Positions 10,388-21,301 of a stretch of DNA of 64,000 nucleotides are shown one piece after another. Position numbers and translations under genes: made by a program. The notes under the pieces are model-generated. The model saw only the letters and a list, made by a program, of their open reading frames with translations. It did not search any database and was not told the origin of the DNA. Each line of letters opens with the position of its first letter. Position 1 is the stretch's first letter. Origin of the DNA: Primulina eburnea (lineage: Eukaryota; Streptophyta; Magnoliopsida; Lamiales; Gesneriaceae); assembly GCF_022965805.1 (NCBI RefSeq), contig NC_133105.1, positions 25,430,978 to 25,494,977 on the forward strand, read 5' to 3'.

Positions 10388-11860
10388 TGATAGAGGTGGA
10401 TTTTACTTGTTTTTCATATCGTGTCTTGTTGCATTGTGTTGCAGTTATCACTTAGATTTCGTGCATTTTGTGTTGTTTTAGCATAATTTATGTCTTTGTG
10501 TCGCTCATGTGTTTAGTGGCGAAAATGCAGGAGATTTGCGAAGAAACTGAAAAAAAAGAGGAAGAAAGTCGAGAGACCTCCGCCCAGGCGCACAATTGCA
10601 TCCGCTCGGGCGCGTTCAAGTTTGGAGAAAGTTTTGTTTTGCGAGAGCCATCCGCCCGGGCGGATACTTACATCCGCCCGGGCGCGTAAAAGAAAAGAAA
10701 AAGAAGAATTTGCGAAGACCCTCCGCCCGGGCGGAAACTTACATCCGCCCGGGCGCGCCAAAGAAAAATTAAAAGTCAAGATCTACGAGAGTTATCCGCT
10801 CGGGCGGAAACTTACATCCGCCCGGGCGCATTCGTATTTTTGGAAAAAATAATGGACGATTTCTTCCCTTAATTCTGAAGAGGGAAGATATGGTAGGGGG
10901 AGGCAGAAATTCAGGGATTATTCAGACATCATTCTTCAACCGCCGCAAGCCTTGGAGAGGAATTCACGCTTGGATTGAAGATTCGAAGCTTTCCGGGCAC
11001 CGTTCTTCACGTTTTTCATCAATTCTAGTATTTCTAACTTAATTGTTATCTTCTAAACATTGTTTTGCTTAGTTTAATTAATGAATTCTAGTGGCTAACT
11101 TTATTATTTGTTGGGATTAAAGGGGATCCTATCCCGAATGTTGGTTTGAATTAATTTATATTTTGGTTGTGCGTTATTCTTGATTTTACTACTGTTTTAT
11201 CGTGTCATTAAAGAATAGCTAACTTTAACGACGTTTTCATATCACGAGTGAGTTCGAGAGAATAACGAGTGATAGGATCGAGTAGTATAATTCGTGGATC
11301 TACAATTTACATAGATATATGAAATTGGATACGTGCCGATAGTCATAGTCCTAAGGGTCGAAAACTAGGGGATTTTATAGAACGAAATGCGATTCGCTCG
11401 TGATAAATAATTAAAGATATTTAATTACTTCATTGAGTGGAATTAGTTTGGCATAGCTCGAGAGAGTGTGTTCAATAGATTAGGAAATCCTGTCGGAAGC
11501 GTAGATCACGATCGAACGAATTAATTGATTAACGAGGGGTAGGTGAACCGAGATTCCCAACAAATCCATTTCTCATTGAATTAAACTCCACATTTTAGAT
11601 ATAAATTCTCATTCATTGCTTGTTGAATCATTTTAATTGCATATTTAATTGAGTATAGTAGGAATAATCACACAAATCAATTTTCGTTGCTAAATGTTAA
11701 ATAACTGAAAATAATAATTGTTAAATACAGTCTTCAGCGGAACGATACTCGTACTCACGTACACTATATTATAACTTGACATCGTGCACTTGCGATCAAT
11801 TTTTGAGCATACAAAATAGTATTTTATTGGGGATTTCACTGTGCAAGTTTTGCTCGATCA
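10388..11860 (+). repeat. 5' LTR of A1
   Basis: It starts TGATAGAGGTGG and ends GTTTTGCTCGATCA, six bases before the primer-binding site; length is 1,473 bp. The start is repeated at 20251 and the end occurs in reverse at 62358 (A2). The U3 part carries the GC-palindrome array at 10577-10830. Apparent ORFs through that array are repeat translations, not genes. Confidence 0.92.
10577..10830 (+). repeat. GC-rich palindrome array (CCGCCCGGGCGG units), four modules
   Basis: Each module is a 12-base palindrome CCGCCCGGGCGG (or variant CCGCTCGGGCGG), a 10-base spacer such as AAACTTACAT, and a second half CCGCCCGGGCGC. Modules are about 60-65 bases apart and separated by A/G-rich sequence. Each half can pair with itself or with the other half. 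The truncated 3' LTR has fewer modules (about 20442-20600), and further modules occur at 17460-17560 and, as GCGCTCGGGCGGTAG variants, in the A2 LTR. Confidence 0.9.
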
Positions 11861-11866
11861 AGTTTT

Positions 11867-11884
11867 TGGCGCCGTTGCCGGGGA
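11867..11884 (+). other. Primer-binding site of A1 (Asp-tRNA)
   Basis: TGGCGCCGTTGCCGGGGA is complementary over 18 bases to the 3' end of plant tRNA-Asp(GUC), the primer known for Athila elements. This supports both the LTR end at 11860 and the clade. Confidence 0.92.
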
Positions 11885-11984
11885 CTGTTAATCTACAATT
11901 TTATTTTTAGTTATTTCCTTTAGCATTATTTTATTTCTCTTGAGATAACACTTCATATTTTATTACAGATATCTCTTCCAGTGC

Positions 11985-13145
11985 ATGCCAAAGTCACTTG
12001 ACGTGGAGCTTGAGTTTGATCCTGAAATTGAAAGAACCTTCTGCAGGAGAAGACAACAACAGAGGCTTAAAGAACTGATGGAGAGACACGAGCCAGAACG
12101 TGAGGAGGAACAACGTGAAAATAGACAAGTCGAGATGCCGCGTCGCATACCATGCTGGAGTATGCCCAACCTTCGTTGGAGGGTGCACGCCTTAGCATTG
12201 TGAGACCTATCGTGCGGGCAAATCACTTTGAAATCAAGCCAGTCATAATCCAGATGATTCAGAACACAGTCCAATTCGGAGGAACTGCAGTAGATGATCC
12301 AAACACGCACATCACGGATTTTCTTGAAATCTGCGATACTTTTAAATTCACTGGAGTTTCTGATGATGCTGTTAGGTTGCGTTTATTTCCTTTCTCCTTG
12401 CGTGATAAAGCTAAAGCGTGGTTAAATTGTTTGCCTGTAGGTTCGACCGCTACATGGGAGGACATGGCGAAAGCATTTCTCATCAAATACTTCCCTCCCT
12501 CCAAGACCATGAAGCTGCGGGCAGACATTACAACATTCGCTCAATTCGATCAGGAATCTTTATATGAGGCATGGGAACGCTTCAAGGAACTACTACGAAG
12601 ATGCCCACATCACGAGTTACCACTTGGGTTAGTCATTCAAACATTTTATTACGGTTTGCTTACTCCTAACCGTACTATGATAGATGCTGCTGCGTGTGGG
12701 AACCTTTTGAGGAAGACTGCGGAAGAAGGGTATGAGTTGTTGGAGGAGATGGCTGCTAGCAGTTATCATCCTCAATCTGACAGGAACAACCAGCGGAGAA
12801 GTGCAGGAGTGCACCAAGTAACTGATTTTTCTGTTATTACTGCACAACTTGAAGCTTTAAACAGGAAAATAGACGGCTTGAATGTGGGTGGCACGGCGAT
12901 GCGTCTCCAAGAGATATTCTGTGAAAAGTGTGGAGGGGAACATTATGCGAAGGATTGTCAAGACGACAATCCATTCTGTGTGCAAAATGAGGCGCCAGTG
13001 AATCAAGTAGGAGTCCACAACCGCCCAAGGACATGACCCTTATTCGAACACATACAATCCTGGGTGGAGGCAACATCCTAACTTCTCATGGGGCCGTCAA
13101 AACAGTCAGACTAGAGCGCAAGGAGGACAACAATATGGAAAACAA
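11985..13145 (+). pseudogene. Athila A1 gag (broken)
   Basis: The first ATG after the primer site is 11985 (MPKSLDVELEFDPEIERTF). A frameshift near 12155-12190 moves to the frame that stays open to 13036. That part contains the retrotransposon gag domain (FPFSLRDKAKAWLNCLP, then EDMAKAFLIKYFPP and ESLYEAWERFKELLRRCPHH), typical of Athila gag. A zinc-knuckle-like CEKCGGEHYAKDC lies at about 12920-12958. A second frameshift near 13030-13090 leads into the pol frame at 13149. Gag would form the particle; this copy cannot be read through without two frame changes. Confidence 0.9.
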
Positions 13146-13148
13146 CCG

Positions 13149-16100
13149 ATGTACAGATCCGATCCTCCTAGAGAAGAAAAGTCCAACTTGGAACAAATGA
13201 TGTCTAAGTTTATTTCTTCCACTGAAACTCGACTCCAAAACCAAGATGTATCGATAAAGGGGCTCGAGAATCAAATTGGACAGTTGGCCAAGATGATAGC
13301 AAGTAGAGAGCCGGGCACCTTGCCAAGTAATACCGAGACTAATCCCAAAGAGCAAGTGAAGGCCATTGAGTTGAAGAGTGGAAAAGTTTTGGAGTCGAGA
13401 GAGAAAGAAAAAATTCAAGTGCCGGATGAACAGATTGCGACATCTAAAGGTAAGTCTTCTAACTCTACACCAACACCCACTGCACAACATAAAATTGTGA
13501 TACCTCCCCCTTTCCCTGCAGCACTTAAAAAAGCAAAACTAGATGCACAATTCGGTAAGTTTCTCGAGGTGTTTAAAAAGTTGCATATCAATATTCCCTT
13601 TGCCGATGCTCTAATGCAAATGCCGAGTTATGCTAAATTTTTGAAGGATATCTTAGCAAATAAGAGGAAGCTGGAGGATCATATGACAGTCAACTTAACT
13701 GAAAATTGCTCCGCTTTGGTGCAAAACAAAATCCCACCTAAGCTAAAAGACCCAGGGAGTTTCTCTATTCCTTGCATGATTGGTGATGTTGTTTTTCATA
13801 AAGCATTATGTGATCTTGGTGCAAGTATTAATCTGATGCCATTTTCCGTGTTTAGGAAACTTGGGTTGGGAGAGCCTAAGCCGACGAGGATGTCCTTGCA
13901 ACTGGCTGACAGATCTGTCAAGTACCCCCGCGGAGTGATTGAGGATGTGCTAGTGAAAGTGGACAAATTCATTTTTCCTGCCGATTTCGTGATGCTCGAC
14001 ATGGAGGAGGATATCGAGATGCCTCTCATTTTGGGGAGACCATTCCTTGCGACAGGCAAGGCACTGATCGATGTTCAAGAAGGGAAGTTGAGATTGCGAG
14101 TGGGCGAGGAGGAGATTACTTTTGATGTCTTTAATGCACTTAAGCACACACTGCATTCTGATAGTTGTTATAGAATTGATGCTTTTGATGCCTTTGTGTC
14201 TAACTATGTGCAGGATGCTTTGAGAGATCCTTTGGAGGCCGCTATCACTACTGCATTGGGAGAAGATGATTTGGACGACGAAAAAGCTGAAATAGTGGCA
14301 TACTTGAATGCCAACCATCCATGGAGAAGGTCAATGAAGATGAGGTTAGAAGATTTGGGAGATCGAAAAGACTTGATCCCACAGAAATCAAGCCTGGAGG
14401 AGCCACCGACGCTCGAGCTGAAGCCACTGCCTCCACACCTAAAGTACGTATACCTAGGTGAGCGTAACACTTTACCTGTCATTATTTCTGCTGCTTTGAC
14501 AGGTGTGATGGATGACAAACTGTTGAAGGTCTTGAAAGCACACAAGGGTGCGTTTGCGTGGAAGGTGGCGGATATCAAAGGGATCAATCCATCAGTCTGT
14601 ATGCACAAAATCTTGATGGAAGACAAGTACTCACCTCTTGTGCAACCTCAGAGAAGATTAAATCCAAAGATGCAAGAGGTAGTGAAAGCTGAAACGATTA
14701 AGCTTCTCGATGCAGGTATTATCTATCCTATATCTGATAGTGCATGGGTAAGTCCGGTTCAGTGTGTGCCAAAGAAGGGTGGGATTACTGTGATTGCAAA
14801 TGACAATAATGAACTAATACCCACCAGAACTGTTACGGGATGGCGTGTGTGCATTGATTATAGAAAATTGAATGATGCCACCCGAAAAGACCACTTTCCC
14901 CTTCCCTTCATTGATCAAATGCTTGAGAGGTTAGCGGGTCATGAGTTTTATTGTTTTCTAGATGGGTATTCGGGGTATAATCAAATCACCATTGCACCTG
15001 AGGACCAAGAGAAAACCACTTTCACTTGTCCTTATGGAACTTTCGCTTTTCGCCGCATGCCGTTCGGTCTTTGTAATGCCCCTGCCACATTTCAACGTTG
15101 CATGACCGCTATATTCCATGATATGATAGAAACTTTTCTTGAAATTTTATGGATGACTTCTCTATTTTCGGCCCTTCTTTTGATGACTGTTTGCAGAACT
15201 TGAGGGTGGTGTTAGTGAGATGTGAGGAGACAAATTTGGTGCTAAATTGGGAAAAGTGCCACTTCATGGTACAAGAGGGAATTGTCCTAGGGCACAAGAT
15301 CTCGGAGCACGGAATAGAGGTGGATAAGGCGAAAGTTGAAGTCATCAAGAACTTGCCACCTCCGGCGTCAGTAAAGGGAGTTAGAAGTTTTTTAGGCCAC
15401 GCCGGTTTTTATCGGCGGTTCATCAAAGATTTTTCGAAAATTGCCAAACCTCTATCTTCCTTACTTATGAAAGATGTGCCATTTGATTTCAATTCTGACT
15501 GTTTACAGGCATACATGGATTTAAAGGAGCGCTTGGTGACGGCTCCTGTCTTGGTGGCACCGGATTGGGACCTGCCCTTCGAGATCATGTGCGACGCCAG
15601 TGACACTGCAGTCGGGGCCGTACTTGGCCAGCGGCAAAACAAGGTATTTCACACAATTTACTATGCAAGTAAGACCTTAGATGAGGCTCAATTGAATTAT
15701 GCAACAACTGAAAAAGAATTACTTGCAGTAGTATTTGCACTTGACAAATTTCATGCATACCTTGTTTTGTCCAAAGTAATTGTATTCACTGATCATTCTG
15801 CCCTTAAATACTTACTTGCTAAAAAAGATGCAAAGCCACGCTTACTTCGGTGGATCTTACTGTTACAATAATTTGATTTAGAAATAAGAGATAAGAAGGG
15901 TGTCGAGAATGTGGTAGCAGATCACTTGTCTAGATTAGAATTTATTTGTGATGATTCTGTCGATCGTGCTATCAATGATTGGTTCCCTGATGAGCAACTC
16001 TTTGAGGTGAGAAATTGTCCTTGGTATGCAAACTTCGCTAACTTTCTTGTCACAGGCACACCTCCACCAAACCTATCGTTTCACCAACGTAAGAAATTCT

Positions 16101-17308
16101 TTTCTGACATGAAATACTATTTTTGGGAGGAACCGTTTTTGTTTAAAATTTGTGCAGACTCCATGATAATACGGTGTGTTGCGGAGGAAGAGTTTGATCA
16201 AATTCTCAACCATTGCCATAACCGTGAGGTAGGTGGTCATTTCGGACCAACAAGGACGACATCCAAGGTACTTGAATGTGGCTTTTATTGGCCAACTCTT
16301 TTCAAAGATGCTCGTTCTTATGTGCTACACTGTGATAAATGCCAGCGGTCAGGTAACATCTCTAACCGTCATGAAATGCCGTTAAATAATATCATTGAAT
16401 GTGAGGTTTTTGATGTGTGGGGAATAGACTTCATGGGACCGTTCCCCAGTTCTTTCACGAAAAAATACATCTTGGTGGCGGTTGATTATGTGTCTAAGTG
16501 GGTAGAGGCGGAAGCGTATGCCACTAATGATGCTCAAGTGGTCCTAAAATTTTTAAAGAAAAACATTTTTAACCGATTTGGAACACCACGAGCAATCATT
16601 AGTGATGGTGGCACGCATTTTTGCAACAAACTCTTTGAAAAACTTTTGAGCAAATATGGTGTCACACATAAAATCTCTACCCCCTATCACCCTCAGACGA
16701 GTGGGCAAGTTGAGGTGTCTAACCAAGAGATAAAGCGAATTTTGGAGAAAGTGGTAGGTGTCAGTAGGAAGGATTGGTCGGTGAGATTAGATGATGCTCT
16801 TTGGGCATATAGGACTGCTTTTAAAACACCAATAGGCACTACACCATATAGGTTGTTGTTTGGTAAAGCATGTCATCTACCGGTAGAATTAGAGCATCGA
16901 GCATACTGGGCTACAAAAGCGTTGAACTTTAATTTTACTGATGCAGGTGAACGACGTCTGTTGCAACTGGATCAGTTGGAGGAGTTCCGGAATTTGGCAT
17001 ATGATCTTGCACTGTCATACAAAGAAAAGTCAAAGAGGGCTCACGACAGGCGAATCATCGAAAGGGAATTCAAGGAAGGTGAAAACGTCCTGCTCTACAA
17101 CTCCCGGTTGCGACTATTTCCCGGAAAACTGAAGTCACGATGGTCCGGTCCATTCGTGATTTCGAAAGTATACCCATCGGGAGCGGTAGAGTTGAAAGAT
17201 GGGAAGGATGGGACATTTACGGTCAATGCCCAGCGCCTGAAGCATTACATGGGTGGCACAATTGAGCCACAAATTGGAATCACTCGGTTCCAAAACATTC
17301 CGAACTGA
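13149..17308 (+). pseudogene. Athila A1 pol: protease, reverse transcriptase, RNase H, integrase (broken)
   Basis: The frame from 13149 to 15203 runs from the gag C-terminus through the aspartic protease (CDLGASINLMP, about 13810-13840, and LILGRPFL near 14025) into reverse transcriptase (FLDGYSGYNQI, MPFGLCNAPATFQ). A one-base frameshift near 15140 shifts to the frame with the MDDFSIFG active site, RNase H ([23 protein letters not shown]) and a TAA stop at 15869. The same frame resumes with integrase: HHCC finger (H...H then CDKC near 16340), core with [15 protein letters not shown] and [10 protein letters not shown], end at 17308. The LGAS protease and the integrase without chromodomain fit Athila. 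Confidence 0.93.
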
Positions 17309-17454
17309 GACGGACCGACAGTCAAGCTCTCGACTATAAATTGAGAACTACTTTTCTTCCCTTTCTCTTGCATTTGATTTAATTTTTCTTTCGTGTCAAT
17401 GTGTTTATTTTCTCTTGATCTTGTTTGGTTAAAAGAAAAAATTAAAACAGCCGT

Positions 17455-17560
17455 GAAGCTTCCGCTCGGGCGGGAATTTACATCCGCCCGGGCGCACCCT
17501 TTTTCAAAAAAAATTCGAGGACCTTCCGCCCGGGCGGAAATTCACATCCGCCCGGGCGGA
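17455..17560 (+). repeat. Internal GC-palindrome pair between integrase and ORF3 of A1
   Basis: Two modules of CCGCTCGGGCGG/CCGCCCGGGCGC type (ttccgctcgggcgggaattt at about 17460, then CCGCCCGGGCGGAAATTCAC at about 17525) repeat the LTR array outside the LTR. They lie 330-430 bases upstream of the ORF3 start, in an otherwise pyrimidine-rich leader with a possible splice acceptor (cacaaatttcag, ending about 17687). Confidence 0.85.
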
Positions 17561-17887
17561 TCGCGCAGACTTAAAAGTCTGCAGCCCTTTCCCTTTCTCC
17601 CCAATTCGAACCCTACTCATCCCTCATCAAATTTTCGCCCCTCCTCCTTAAATCTTGCTCAAATCTCATGCCTTGCACAAATTTCAGGTACAATATTGGG
17701 TCACCATCTTCACCAAACATCAGGAAGTGAGTTTTTCCAGTCAAGGTTTGAATTTTCCGGCCACCCCTGCAAAACGCCGGCCACCGCTGCTCTCTCCGGC
17801 CGCCGCCACCGAATTCCGGCAGAGTCTTCTCCGGCGGCACGGTTGCTACTCCGGGCTACCATTGCTCTTCTCAAATAATCAACAACA

Positions 17888-19091
17888 ATGGCAGCTAAAA
17901 AGGCTCGGGTAAGTCACGGTGCTTCTTCTTCGTCATCTCATAATTCCCAAATATTTGTGAATTCGGCGGCTAGGGAACGATATGAGTATGCAAAAATACA
18001 TAGAGCTCCGCTTCGTGAACGAGGTTTCCAATTTGATCAATATATAGATATCAACAATCAAATTGAGAAAAGAAGTTGGGGTAAATTTTGCCGTCAACCA
18101 CAAGCCGCGGTGATACCAGTGGTGAGGGAATTCTATGCCAATGCTGCTGAGAGGAGTGACGGTAAGGCTGTTGTGAGAGGGAGGTTGGTTGATTTTAGTT
18201 CAGCGGAGCTTAATAGGGTGCTTGAGACACCGGCGGTAGATGACTCAGTTTATGTGGCATGGGCGGCCAAACCCGATTTGGACTTGATGATGCAGCGAAT
18301 ATGTTATCCGGGATCTCCGTGGAAAACACCGGCTCACACACCTGTTTTGCCGAAAAATATCTGCTGATCCCGGCTTCGTTGTGGTATGCATTCCTGGCCA
18401 CACGTTTGATGCCAGTCGGGCACACGAGCGAAGTCCAGAGGGAGCGAGGGCTACTGCTTTATGCTTTGATCACTCAATTGCCACTCAATGTGGGCAGGAT
18501 AATCCATTGGCAGATCCAGCTGAGCATTCATAATCCGAATGTGGCATTGTTCTTCCCCCACATTATCACCGAGCTATGTGCGAGCGCCGGAGTCATTTTT
18601 CAGGATGACGACGAGTGGCTACCACCGACCAAGGCCCTCGATGACGCCAGCTGGTCACAAAAATTAGCAGTGCGGAAGAAGGCTTTACCGCAGTTTGGCC
18701 CCATCTGGGACGGCTACACTTTTGATCCCGTGCCACAGCAACCCCCACCACCGGCCCCGCGACCTCGCCGTCGCCTACTGCAGGACCGGATGGACGAATT
18801 CGCTGCCTTTGCAGACCATCAGCTACAGTGGCAGGCCGTGAGTCAGACGTACCAGACGGCTACTGATAATCGGGGGAAGGCTAATCAAGTATTATCAGGA
18901 GGTTCCCAGAATATGGATATGGAAGGGAATCCATGCTTCGCCTATCGCTGAGTCACAGTGGTGTCGACCCAGCTCTTCTCCCACCACCCATGCCAGCGTT
19001 CCCGCCGCCGTTCCATTTTCCCTACGCCGATGCACCAGAGCCCGACGCTGGCGTCGCCCCCCCGGAGGAGCCCGAGGAGGAGGATCAGTGA
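17888..19091 (+). pseudogene. Athila A1 third ORF (env-position, putative plant transposon protein-like)
   Basis: The ATG at 17888 has a good plant context (caacaatggc). The first 160 codons give a Ser-rich basic start and then FYANAAERSDGKAVVRGRLV and FSSAELNRVLETP, which I relate from memory to the 'putative plant transposon protein' domain (PF20167). A frameshift at about 18310-18360 moves to the frame with LWYAFLATRLMPVGHTSEV and ALITQLPLNVGRI, the expected second half. A further shift near 18930 gives a Pro-rich acidic tail ending DQ-stop at 19089-19091. The total would be about 400 residues. No signal peptide or membrane segment is obvious. It occupies the position of the Athila env-like ORF; its function is unknown. 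Confidence 0.65.
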
Positions 19092-19244
19092 GAGGGGAGT
19101 CACTTCTATCCTTTTTTTTTCTTTCTTTATCGCATTTCGTTTCGTTCAGTTTATTTATTTTCGTTTATTGCTATTTCTGTTGCATGTTTAGGTCATAGTT
19201 CATTCATTTTGTTGTGCCTATCTGTCGTTAGTCTATCGTCTGTT

Positions 19245-19280
19245 GCATTGGGGACAATGCTCGACTTTAGTATTGGGGGG
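19245..19280 (+). promoter_or_regulatory. Hairpin plus purine-tract module, upstream copy
   Basis: GCATTG-GGGA-CAATGC forms a 6-bp stem with a GGGA loop, followed by ctcgactttagTATTGGGGGG. The purine tract matches the one directly before the 3' LTR (tagtattggggggt at 20238-20251). It could be an internal priming site for plus-strand DNA or a remnant of an older 3' end. Confidence 0.6.
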
Positions 19281-20211
19281 TGGATGGGTGTTGTGTCGTT
19301 TTTGTCGTTTTGTGCTGTGTTCGTATTGTTCGTTGGCATGTAGTTTTAGTTGTTTTGCATATGTTTGTGTGTCAGCCGACAGTATTCGGTATAGTACTTG
19401 TTAGCCAAGGATGATTAAGAAGTGAGGAGACATGCCCTGTTGATCGTCTACTCGCATTTTTTTAGCACTTACTGTGGTAGAGACATGAAGTTTTATTTCG
19501 AGTATTGAACTCTCTTTACACGAATGTTAGAACTAAAAGCATGCATGATAAGATGGTGAAATTTTAAACTAAAGTGGAGAACAAAGATGTTTGACGGTGT
19601 GAATTGAGCTTGACTATATTCTCTTGAATCAAGGTATTAAAAAAAAAACAAAAAAAAAAAAAACAAAAAAACAAAAAAGAGAAAAAGATGGAGATGTAAG
19701 GTGTGGGGAGCCGAATAAAGGAATGAAATCCTATTCCTGGCTAAAGATGGAGATGTAAGGTGTTGAGGAGCCGAATAAGGTAATGAAATCCTATTCCCGG
19801 CTAAAAATGCAAAACACATGGATTTAAATCTGAAATGAAAAGTTCTAATATAGTCCTTTCATTGCTGCATTCTTATTTAGAAAAAAAAAATTATTATGAA
19901 AATAGTTGCATGCTGATGGATACCGAGTGCAGAGGAATAAAGGAGAGTAAGATTTACACCAACAGGCTGATTTAATTCTCTTACAATGGTTGGAAATGGA
20001 TCTCTCTGTCATGCGCGCTGCTAGGACTAACAAAACACACACACACGTTCATGCTTTATTTGAAACCATGTCTAGACCTAAGGAAGTGCGAAGATTTTGT
20101 GTTTGTATTGATCGACAAGGGAATATGTTGAGTTTCGCTGAGGCTAGTTGATGATTCTGAGTTCACTGTCGGGTTATTTTGTGTCACGTTCCAGTTTTGT
20201 TTTGTCACCTG
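19281..20211 (+). other. A1 3' untranslated region with A-rich run and a 60-bp tandem pair
   Basis: There is no gene. An A-rich run is at 19638-19685. Two copies of a unit of about 60 bases (ggagatgtaaggtg..gaggagccgaataa..aatgaaatcctattcc..ggctaaa) lie at about 19689-19745 and 19747-19806, with about 90% identity by eye. Confidence 0.7.
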
Positions 20212-20250
20212 TTTTGCTCGAGGGCGAGCAAAAGATTAGTATTGGGGGGT
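20212..20250 (+). promoter_or_regulatory. Conserved hairpin and polypurine tract before the A1 3' LTR
   Basis: TTTTGCTCG-AGGG-CGAGCAAAA (20212-20233) is a perfect 9-bp stem with an AGGG loop. It is followed by gattagtATTGGGGGGT, the polypurine tract abutting the LTR at 20251. A2 has the same structure in reverse at 63791-63812 with one compensatory base-pair change, which argues for a conserved RNA or DNA structure. Confidence 0.8.
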
Positions 20251-20733
20251 TGATAGAGGTGGATTTTACTTGTTTTTCATATCGTGTCTTGTTGCATTGA
20301 GTTGCAGTTATCACTTAGATTTCGTGCATTTTGTGTTGTTTTAGCATAATTTATGTCTTTGTGTCGCTCACGTGTTTAGTGGCGAAAATGCAGAAGATTT
20401 GCGAAGAAACTGAAAAAAAAGAGGAAGAAAGTCGAGAAACCTCCGCCCGGGCGCACAATTGCATTCGCTCGGGCGCGTTCAAGTTTGGAGAAAGTTTTGT
20501 TTTGCGAAAGCCATCCGCCCGGGCGCGTAAAAGAAAAGAAAAAGAAGAATTTGCGAAGACCCTCCGCCCGGGCGGAAACTTACATCCGCCCGGGCGCATT
20601 CGTATTTTTGGAAAAAATAATGGACGATTTCTTCCCTTAATTCTGAAGAGGGAAGATATGGTAGGGGGAGGCAGAAATTCAGGGATTATTCAGACATCAT
20701 TCTTCAGCCGCCGCAAGCCTTGGAGAGGAATTC
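20251..20733 (+). repeat. 3' LTR of A1, truncated to its first 483 bp
   Basis: It matches the 5' LTR from TGATAGAGGTGG to ccgcaagccttggagaggaattc. After 20733 the sequence switches to ggttgccagttaccggt, part of a different LTR. It has fewer GC-palindrome modules than the 5' LTR (one module reduced to a single half and one complete), so the two LTRs differ by deletion or array slippage. Confidence 0.9.
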
Positions 20734-21301
20734 GGTTGCCAGTTACCGGTCCGGTCGCTAGTTACCGGTCAGTTCAGTTTGTACCACCCAGTATACTGTG
20801 GCATAGTCTGATCAGACGTTCATTATTTTACCCAGTTGCCAGTTACCGGTCATGGGAGCATTTTATTATCCGATCGCCAGTTACCGGTCAGTTTCAGTGC
20901 ATGGGCCACTTGCGTAGACCATAATCTCAACAGAAAATTTATTACAGGCTATTTCAGTACAGGGCTCCAAGGAGCAAACATATTCACTATGACTTTCAGT
21001 TCAGTTATGCACGTATTATAATCGCTCATGATATGTTATTTTCACATTGTGCCTCATGACATGATATTTTTACTCCCATGAAATTTTTACTATATTTACT
21101 CGTTATTTACGATATATGCATGTTGAGTCTTTAGACTCACTAGACTTGATTGTTGTAGGTACTGATGATGCCGGGGCCGAGGGCGGGGACCAGTGAGCTA
21201 GCTTGGGTCGGCAGTAGTGGAACCCGAGGACCTCATTTTAGCATTTACCATTTTTATGCTCAAACAGTTTATCCGTTGTTGGATTATTCTTAAATTGTTC
21301 T
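20734..21301 (+). mobile_element. Gypsy LTR fragment G5-right, part 1
   Basis: This matches 5401-5940 with about 3% differences by eye (15 in 475 bases) and extends about 28 bases further left (gccagttaccggtccggtcgct). It carries the ACCGGT repeats. The last five bases, gttct, are the target site duplicated by G2. Confidence 0.85.

Larger units (their letters stand above)
10388..20733 (+). mobile_element. Athila-type Gypsy element A1, 3' LTR truncated
   Basis: The element has a 5' LTR (10388-11860), an Asp-tRNA primer-binding site, gag, pol, an additional 3' ORF, two hairpin plus purine-tract modules and the first 483 bp of a 3' LTR. It sits in the C1-left pol gene; the five bases before it are cccaa. 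No matching target duplication is found on the right, because the 3' LTR stops abruptly at 20733 and is joined to another LTR (G5-right). Confidence 0.9.

Noticed and set aside
10468..10852. Open frames over the GC-palindrome arrays (also 17393-17878, 20331-20924, 63378-63649)
   Set aside because: They translate repeats in several frames and on both strands (runs of PPGR/RPGG), so the openness comes from the absence of stops in GC-rich repeats, not from coding.
15149..15203. Programmed frameshift in the A1 reverse transcriptase
   Set aside because: It falls inside the reverse transcriptase next to the MDD active site, where no programmed shift is expected, and A1 has several other plain frameshifts and a TAA.
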